A DNA stretch of 64,000 bases from Leptodontidium sp. MPI-SDFR-AT-0119 (taxonomy: Eukaryota > Ascomycota > Leotiomycetes > Helotiales > Leptodontidiaceae), in assembly GCA_020726505.1 (NCBI GenBank), contig JAHLEZ010000034.1, forward strand, positions 372,001 to 436,000, written 5' to 3'. Made by a program: the position numbers and the translations under genes. The notes beneath the pieces are model-generated. The model saw only the letters and a program-made list of their open reading frames with translations, was not told where the DNA came from and did not search any database. Shown in pieces: positions 57,236 through 64,000 of this stretch. Each line of letters starts with the position of its first letter. Position 1 is the stretch's first letter.

Positions 57236-58652
57236 CATTAAAATCATTAAAATAATCGCTAAACCGACTTCGTACTACTAAGAACCACGATTTAGGACAC
57301 CTTAGCACTATAATAAACACGAAGAAGAGCTTATGTAGCCCTGAGTAAGTCAGAGAGAACATTAGCCCCGCGCTATAAGAACACTTATTTCTCGGAGTAA
57401 AGTTTAATAAGAAACTAGCGCCCTTATAAACTACTTATTATATACGAATATATAATAGGTTTAAAACGAGACTACTATTATTAAGCTAATAATATTCTAG
57501 GCGGCAGAAAGTAACTTCGTTTAAATAGGCCAGTTGTCGGGCTCGATCCGCAGGACTAGATTCTAAAACGGTAGGTTAAACCTATGGCCTAAGCCAGAAA
57601 TTTGAGTCTAATGTGCTAGACACCCTGAAGAATATAAATATAATATACTTAGGCGCTAACTCTCGGTAACTAATAAAAAGAAAGGAAATAACGAAGTAAG
57701 TTTATTGTTCTTAGGGACAAAGTTAATACTTATAAAGCTATTAACTTAACTGTAGCGTATAGTAATCTATAAAGGACAACACTAAGAGTATTATCGACAA
57801 ACTAGCCTTAAATTAGTAAGTAAATCACACGATCTATATAAAGTAAGTAGAAGTCTAGGAAATCTCCTAGCGAAAGAGCTAATAACACACTCGGAATTAG
57901 AGCCGTGCTCTCTAAAACCTTAAGGACTGTCTATAATAACCTTAGATCTAGGAATTTACTAGTTAGTACTCTCGTTAATAAGCCTAGGTAAGTCTTAGGG
58001 AAGTTCGCGATCTATTTAAGAAGATCTCTTATTATAGGCGACAGAATATAATTAACGCTAACCTTACCTCACGTGCTAGAGATTTAAGTATACTATCGGC
58101 CGACGACTCCTAGCTAGTGAACCTTTCAGGGATCAAGTGTTAGTCGACTACCCCTAATTAACTCTATTTAAAGTCTCTCGCCTATTAAGTTAGGGCCCCT
58201 TTTATATATACGTCAATACCTCTTAGTCCCTTCTTGTCGAAAAGTCTAAAAGAATAAAGACTTCTTTTGCCGTTTATTAGTACTAATAAATAAGAGGTAG
58301 TATACTTCGCACTTAAAGTGCTAGTAAGAGACTACAAGTTATAGACAACTTTTAAATATAATATAATAGTTCTACGATTATAATAGACTTATAAGTAAGA
58401 GTGCCGCTATTTTAGGCTTACATTAATATTATTGAAGTAATAAAGACTCTATACCCTCGACCTTTAACTAAGTTCAGTAATAAGTACTAGTAACTAATTA
58501 AGGCTAAAGGAGCGACCTTAGGTGTTCTTATAGATGTTTCGTTACTACTTACTATATTATTCTAAGAGGTGTCGTTAAGTAGAACGGACAGGGACAAAGT
58601 TAATAACTCACAGAGTAACTAGTCAGGAGTTAAGTCTAACTTCGACTTCGAG
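57236..58652. repeat. LTR and junk between the two Gypsy elements
   Basis: The left part should be the 3' LTR of the plus-strand element, starting TGTCGCACATT. Its right end is not clear (a GGCGACA near 58030 is one option). I see no coding signal. Confidence 0.4.
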
Positions 58653-58901
58653 TGTGACGCTTGCCCTAGAAAGACGGCAATCACGTGTAACTGACGCCTC
58701 ACATATCAACACAAGAGACATATGACGATACCAAGCATCAACTTAGAATCTACAACTATAGAGGAAAGAAGGTATAGAAAGAAGAAGTCTATATATAAGA
58801 GGTCGGTATACCTAGCACTATAGTAATCTCGGTACGTCCCGATCAGGCAATACTAAGTGGAGCCAGTGGAAATGAGGCTCTAGGCAGCGACAGTCGTCAC
58901 A
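58653..58901 (-). repeat. 3' LTR of the minus-strand Gypsy element
   Basis: Read on the minus strand it runs from TGTGACGACTG to GCAAGCGTCACA, with TGTGACG and CGTCACA as perfect terminal mirror ends (249 bp). A polypurine tract (GGAGGGGGGGGTAG, plus-strand 58902-58915) directly precedes it in element orientation, as expected for the 3' LTR. Confidence 0.88.
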
Positions 58902-59599
58902 CTACCCCCCCCTCCGGAAAAAGCTCGTCCTCGAGCGTTAGTCCATCTCCTTGTCACCATCGAGGTCATCGTAGTCGTCAATACTATCTTCCTATGCTTT
59001 AATCTATTTAGGTAGCTTAGCAGGGGGTCCTGCTTACTCGGGGTAACTGAGGTGGAAGTCTCTGACTTTATATAGAGTGTACTTAAGGTCAGAAACGTCG
59101 TACTAGTCTAAGTCAACGTCCTGATTAAGCTAAGTAACACGGTAAAATAAAGTCTTGCCCTTCTTACGGCAAGTAAGCACTTCTTTTAGTTCCCACTCGT
59201 CGTCGCCTGTAATGTTAATTGGCGGGGGGGCATCTTGTACTTGGCTTAGTAGGGGATCGTTGGGGTCTCGGCGAAGCTTGCTGGCCGGAAAGACGTTATA
59301 GACCTTTATACTCGCTAGTAACTCTAGGCGGTATAAGTGTCTTACCTTCTCGAGTACTCTAAATAGTCTATTAGTTAGTATATTTAACTTCTTAAATAGA
59401 CGGAGTGTCTTGAAGTAGCGTATGTCGAGCTAGACTAAGCTGTCTTTATTAAAGTCGACATCGCGGCGAGAGGCGTTATAAGACTTGGCTATCTTGGCTT
59501 AGGCCACAGTAAGGTTCGACCGAGCTATGTCTTATACTTTCTTATAACGTTAAGTATAGTTAATAGCTTATTGAGTGTTTAACTTGTCAGCGGGGGTAG

Positions 59600-60150
59600 C
59601 TAAGTCTAGTAAGTCAATTTTCTAGTCCTAATCTGTGCGTAGTATATATCTATAGACTACCTTAAATAGAGAGAGTCCCCCTAAGGAATCGTGTGGGAGG
59701 GACATCTAGGCGTAATCCATAATAAGGAGGTACTCTAACTAGTCGTCTTAATAGTACACAACGAAAGGTCAGAGTCGTTTCTGTAAGTATTAGTTGTACA
59801 CTTTAGTCTGGCCGTTTGTCTACGGGTAATTAGTAGCGGACAGCTGTCTCTTGGTTCCGAGGATCTTGCCCAGGGCGGTCTAAAACCTAGAGATAAACTG
59901 GGGGCCTTTATTAGAAGTGATAGTTAAGGGAGCGCCAAAGTAACGATATATATAGTATATATATATAATGGCTAGCTTCCGAGTATCTGTCGTCTTTTAG
60001 CAAGGGATACTAATCGCTTGTTTACTAAATCTATTAATAAAGACGAGGACGTTGTCGAATCTATACTTGTCTTTAGTAAAGGAGTAATAGTCCACGGTAA
60101 TATATTCCTATAGTCTAAATAGAACAAGGAGAGGATAGAGGAATCTAGGC
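59600..60150 (-). pseudogene. Integrase of the minus-strand Gypsy element
   Basis: The frame reads RFDNVLVFINRFSKQAISIP, then YRYFGAPLTITSNKGPQFIS with the GPQF motif of the second catalytic Asp region (the Asp of TSDRGPQF now appears as Asn). It continues ALGKILGTKRQLSAT, TNGQTKVYN and SLPHDSLGGLSLFKVVY. Stops fall at expected Gln/Trp sites. Confidence 0.8.
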
Positions 60151-60599
60151 TTTTTATCCTAGGGGACTTGAATTTGTTAGTATATATAATAGTTACGGTA
60201 GTACTACTAAACTATAGACGTGATTTTATGTCACTAGTACTAAGAAGAGAGTAATTAGATCGTCTTCTTAATACTAGGGTACACTATAGTGACTCGATTA
60301 TAGACTTCTCGTATAAAAAGGGTTCAGAGGTAATCGACATCAGGGACTAAGAGGCGGCCGTCGTGGAGTAAGAGGTCACCCTCTAGGCTGAGTTTACCTA
60401 GAGAGTCTGATATAGCTTGTTTACGTAGAGCCTATAAGGAAGGAATAGTGCAATTAGCTTCTAGGATTTGTTATACGACAGAGAATGTTAGTGTGAGGGC
60501 AGCGAGCTTAACGTCAGCCACTAGCGCGTTAGCGTCGTTAGGCGGCCGCAACTCTATAAATAATAAGTTAGGGTTAACTTAGTCTTAGCGTAAGAGTTA

Positions 60600-62010
60600 T
60601 TAAAGGCGTTAAGTCTTCTTTATAGAGTTTTATTAATCTAACTCGTCTAGCTTACGGGAAAGTACGTCTACTAAGGGGTTATAGATTCCAGGGTAGTACG
60701 TGATTATGAAATTATAGTCCACTAGAAGCTCTGCCTATCGTACTTATTTAGTATTTAATTACTTAGAAGTCATAAAGTATTTTAAGGCCTTGTGGTTTAT
60801 TACGACACAGACTTAGTAGGGGGCTCCTGCTAACTTAACACGCCAGTGCCTAAAGGATCTAATAATAGCTAGTATTTCTTTATTATATACTACGTAATTA
60901 AGCTTAGTAAGTAATATAGTCTTTGAAAAGAAAGTAATAGGGAACTAATTGTCGCCGTGTTATTAAAAAAGGACTCCGGCTATAATACTATCACTAGTAT
61001 CTGTCTCTAAGAGGCAGGGTAAATCCTGTTAGTAGTGTCTTAAGAGAGGTGCGGACGTGAGAGTATGTTTTAGGAGGTCGAAGGCGCCTTCGTATTTTAC
61101 AGTAAAGCAGAAGGGAACGTTGTTCTTAGTTAGCTAAACAAGAGGTTTCGCTATAATACCGTAGTCGCGGATAAATCTCTAGTAAAAGTTGCAAAAACTA
61201 AGGAAGGACTGTATACCTTTAATAGAGCTAAGGTAAGTCTACTCACGAATGACAGAAACCTTCTCGGGATTAACTTTTAGGCCAGAAGTTAATATAATAA
61301 AGCTTAAGTACTTGGTTTGTGTTACTCTAAACTCACACTTCTTTAGGTCGGCTTGTAACTTAGCGTCGTTAAAGCGTTGAAGTACCTTTTTAATATAGAG
61401 TTAGTGTTGTAAGGGGTCCTTAAAGTATATGAGAATGTCGTCTAAGTACGCTATATAGAAATCATTAAAGTAATCGAAGAGAATATTGTTTATGTAGCGC
61501 TAGTAAATAACAGGGCCATTAGTTAGGCTAAAGGGAAGAACTTTGCACTTGTATACGCCGTACCTCGTGCGGAAGGTAGTGTACTCCTCTGATATTAAGT
61601 CCATTCGGATTCGGTGAAAGGCTTAACAAATGTTTAATTTAGTAAAGATGCGAGTATTAACTATGCGAGCTAAGGTCTCATTAATCAGAGGTAAGAGGTA
61701 TTAGTCCTTCTGAGTAAGGGAATTTAGCACCCGAAAATTAATATATAACCGCAGGGAGCTATTCGGCTTCTTAACGAAGAGAATAGGGGCCGCGAATAGT
61801 ACTTAAGACGGCTTAATAAATCCTTTGTCTAAGTTATCTGTAATATATTCCTTAATAGCCTTAAGTTCTTCAGTTGATATCTTATATAATAGCGAATACT
61901 TAAGTACTTTCTCACCCTCTCCTTCTAGCTTAATTTTATAATCGTACGAGTAGTAGGGGGGGAGAATATCACTTTTTGCCTTAGAGAATACGTAAGTCTA
62001 ATTAGCGTAT
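60600..62010 (-). pseudogene. Reverse transcriptase and RNase H of the minus-strand Gypsy element
   Basis: One minus-strand frame reads INNILFDYFNDFYIAYLDDI then LIYFKDPLQH, with the catalytic YLDD intact (61437-61448). It continues through LQRFNDAKLQADLKKCEFRV and GLKVNPEKVSVIRE, then the RNase H part LLETDTSDSIIAGVLF and FFSKTILLTKLNYVVYNKEI, ending PLVDVLSRKLDELD. Interspersed TAG/TAA stops replace Gln/Trp, so no full protein can be made. Confidence 0.85.
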
Positions 62011-64000
62011 TCTAGGGGAATCATTAACTTAGCGTCTAGCTCTTGAATAGAGAGTATAAACTGTATAGCTAACTGGCAACAGTGAGTGAGTTCGACAGTC
62101 AAGGCTGATATAGTAGCGGCTTTCTCTCGCTCTTAGTTTCTTTAATTAATTAAAGTATTAATCTCTTAAAGAGTTACTACGAATATCTTATTTCTAAACT
62201 TTTGTTTTATTAATATGTGAAACGCTACGGCGCTAATCAAGAAGATCTTAACGATTAGACGTTGACGAGCTTTCTTACGTCGCTTTGTAATTAGTAACTT
62301 ATCTTGTAGTTAAGGAGAAGAAGTTAGGGAAAGAGGAGCTTTTGTAGTCGAGTCGTGTGTGAGAGAGAGCTGTGTTTGTATCTTCTGAAGTGAATTAGCG
62401 TAGTCCTTAGTATATGTTCTACGCGTGGAAGGAGTAAATTAGGGGGAGTTAGTCTAGTCTTAAGGGTATAAGAGCTCGGCGGTTCCGCTCTCTGGCTTAG
62501 TAACTTCCATTTAGGCCAGTTTAGTTGGGATGTATGTGTTATTTAGTCGTAGGGACCGTTATATATATTGATTAGGCTGGTTATTTAATATACTTCTTAG
62601 CTGAGGTAGAGGACTATTGGTAATAGAGTGCGCGCCCTCTCTAGGCTTTGTTATATGTCGCACTTATTAATGTAAGAGCTTTACAGTATATAAAGGATTG
62701 ACAACAGAAGTAAGTTTAATAGTAGTGCTAGTATCGGGGATTAACTGGGGGCGATACTATATACCTGAAAGGCGCAGATCTAAGCATTTCTAACTCTCGG
62801 AGATTAACATAAAATTCATTATTAGCGTAGCTTCTCTAATTAACACAGCGGCGCGGCCACTTTTAGAGGCTACTATATATTTCGAAACGAAGTATTTATT
62901 AGAAGGTGTAATAGGAGAAGAAAGTAAGGAATACGTAAGGGGTTTTATACTTAAAACAAGAAGGAAAAAAGAAGTGGACGAAGTACTAAGTATTAAAGAG
63001 ACAGGGGGGTGAATTTCCTCTACTAGCGCTATAAGTTTAATTCCGGGGGGGTATAAATTCTCGACTTTACACTTCTGGCACGACTATAGCGGATTTCCTT
63101 AATCTTTCTTTTTATAACTTATAGTAGTTCCGTGGTTAGAGATTGGCTGTAAGTGTAGGCTTAACAACTGTATATCCGTAGAATTAATATTTTCGGCATC
63201 CGACATAATTTAACTATACTACGCGGGATGCCGGGTTTGATTTTCTATTAATATAATCGCTAGTTTTCTAAACTTAATAATAGTCGAGGGATTGACAGTA
63301 ATAGGTTCCGAGGTTGTTAAGAAAGTAAGGGAGTAACTAGCGTGTATGTCGAAATTTGACTTAGCGCGCCGGCTAAAATTAGCTATAGAATCGTCTTATA
63401 GCAGGCTATTATAGTTACTGTAACACAAAGTCGTAGGCTCCGAGTAAATAGTAGGTCTAAATATTCTATAAGTCCTTACTTCGGCGGTTACTGATTCTAA
63501 TAAAGTTTCTAAAGTATTTATACCTGGCGTAAGAGGTAGGGGTGAGTTAGTTGTTGAAGTCGACTTAATAAATTAGGTATTATAGTGGCTTTAAAATTCA
63601 CGTAACTTAGCGTCTTTACGCTCGGCGTCGCGCTAGTGGCGTTAGTGAATCTTGTGTACACGTAAGTCTCGGACCTTAATTAGTTTACTATAACTTACTA
63701 TTAGGGGGTAGTCTAATAGCCAGATGAGCCGTCGTTTAGTGGCATCTAAGAGTACTTTGTGATACTCTAGTTATAATCTTCTAATAATTACTCCGTGGTT
63801 TCCTAAGTAAGTAATTAAGAAAGGAGTGAATGACTATAGACGCTTGTCGACTATTAAATTTAACGTAGTGTAATAGCTAATAGTCTAGCTAGCTCGACTA
63901 TTAAATCCTTTGACAAGGACAGGTGAGGGCAGTAAGTAAATTAAAGGTTTCAAGAAGAAAGAAAGAGACTTTAAAAGAGAGTAATTAATAAAACAATAAC

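Larger units (their letters stand above)
58653..64000 (-). mobile_element. Ty3/Gypsy LTR retrotransposon, minus strand, runs out of the window
   Basis: From right to left the element shows gag-like sequence (about 62600-64000), reverse transcriptase and RNase H (about 60600-62000), integrase (about 59600-60150) and then the 3' LTR at 58653-58901. It is mutated by stops but less than its neighbour. The 5' LTR must lie beyond the right edge. It faces the plus-strand Gypsy element tail to tail. Confidence 0.85.

Noticed and set aside
57530..57620. A GGTTCGA-like phrase (GGGCTCGATCC) suggesting a tRNA
   Set aside because: No cloverleaf with matching acceptor, D and anticodon stems could be formed around it by eye.

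Overview
The window is nuclear DNA of a filamentous ascomycete (Pezizomycotina; Eurotiomycetes would fit, but this is an inference). The evidence is short introns of about 46-144 nt with GTRAGT-type donors and CTRAY-like branch sites, fungal families (HET domain, Zn2Cys6 regulator, Ams1-type mannosidase, MFS permeases, DUF3435 recombinase relics), and AT-rich repeat blocks in which TAA/TAG replace CAA/CAG/TGG, the mark of repeat-induced point mutation (RIP).

Layout. 0-12.3 kb is gene-rich: the 3' part of an NAD-dependent reductase, a frameshifted FMN-dependent 2-hydroxyacid dehydrogenase pseudogene, a DUF3435 scrap, then a divergent pair of an alpha-glucoside/sugar permease (-) and a vacuolar-type GH38 alpha-mannosidase (+). 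12.6-24.5 kb is a damaged accessory stretch: a truncated cytochrome P450, an NFX1-type helicase relic, an intact HET-ankyrin protein with near-identical repeats, a C2H2 gene split by a Tc1/mariner element, a DUF3435 tyrosine recombinase relic and AT-rich DNA holding a solo LTR. 24.6-36 kb has an intact medium-chain reductase, a small two-exon hypothetical gene, transporter and Pth11-like relics, and a divergent pair of a FAD-dependent oxidoreductase and a Zn2Cys6 regulator. 36.7-40.7 kb is a complete but mutated hAT transposon with 19-bp inverted repeats and an 8-bp target duplication, inserted in the promoter of an allantoate-permease-like MFS gene. 44.4-46.9 kb is a large HET-domain protein. 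From 47.5 kb to the end the DNA is RIP-degraded retrotransposon sequence: two Ty3/Gypsy elements facing each other tail to tail plus LTR fragments.

The window therefore alternates between metabolic genes and transposon-rich, decaying DNA, with self/non-self (HET) genes lying beside the repeat blocks. Two plausible functional units are the permease-mannosidase pair (sugar uptake and mannoside/oligosaccharide turnover) and the oxidoreductase-regulator pair. I found no CRISPR array, rRNA or tRNA gene, and no secondary-metabolite core synthase. Intron positions were inferred by eye from splice signals and reading-frame continuity. Every multi-exon model called intact closes in frame.
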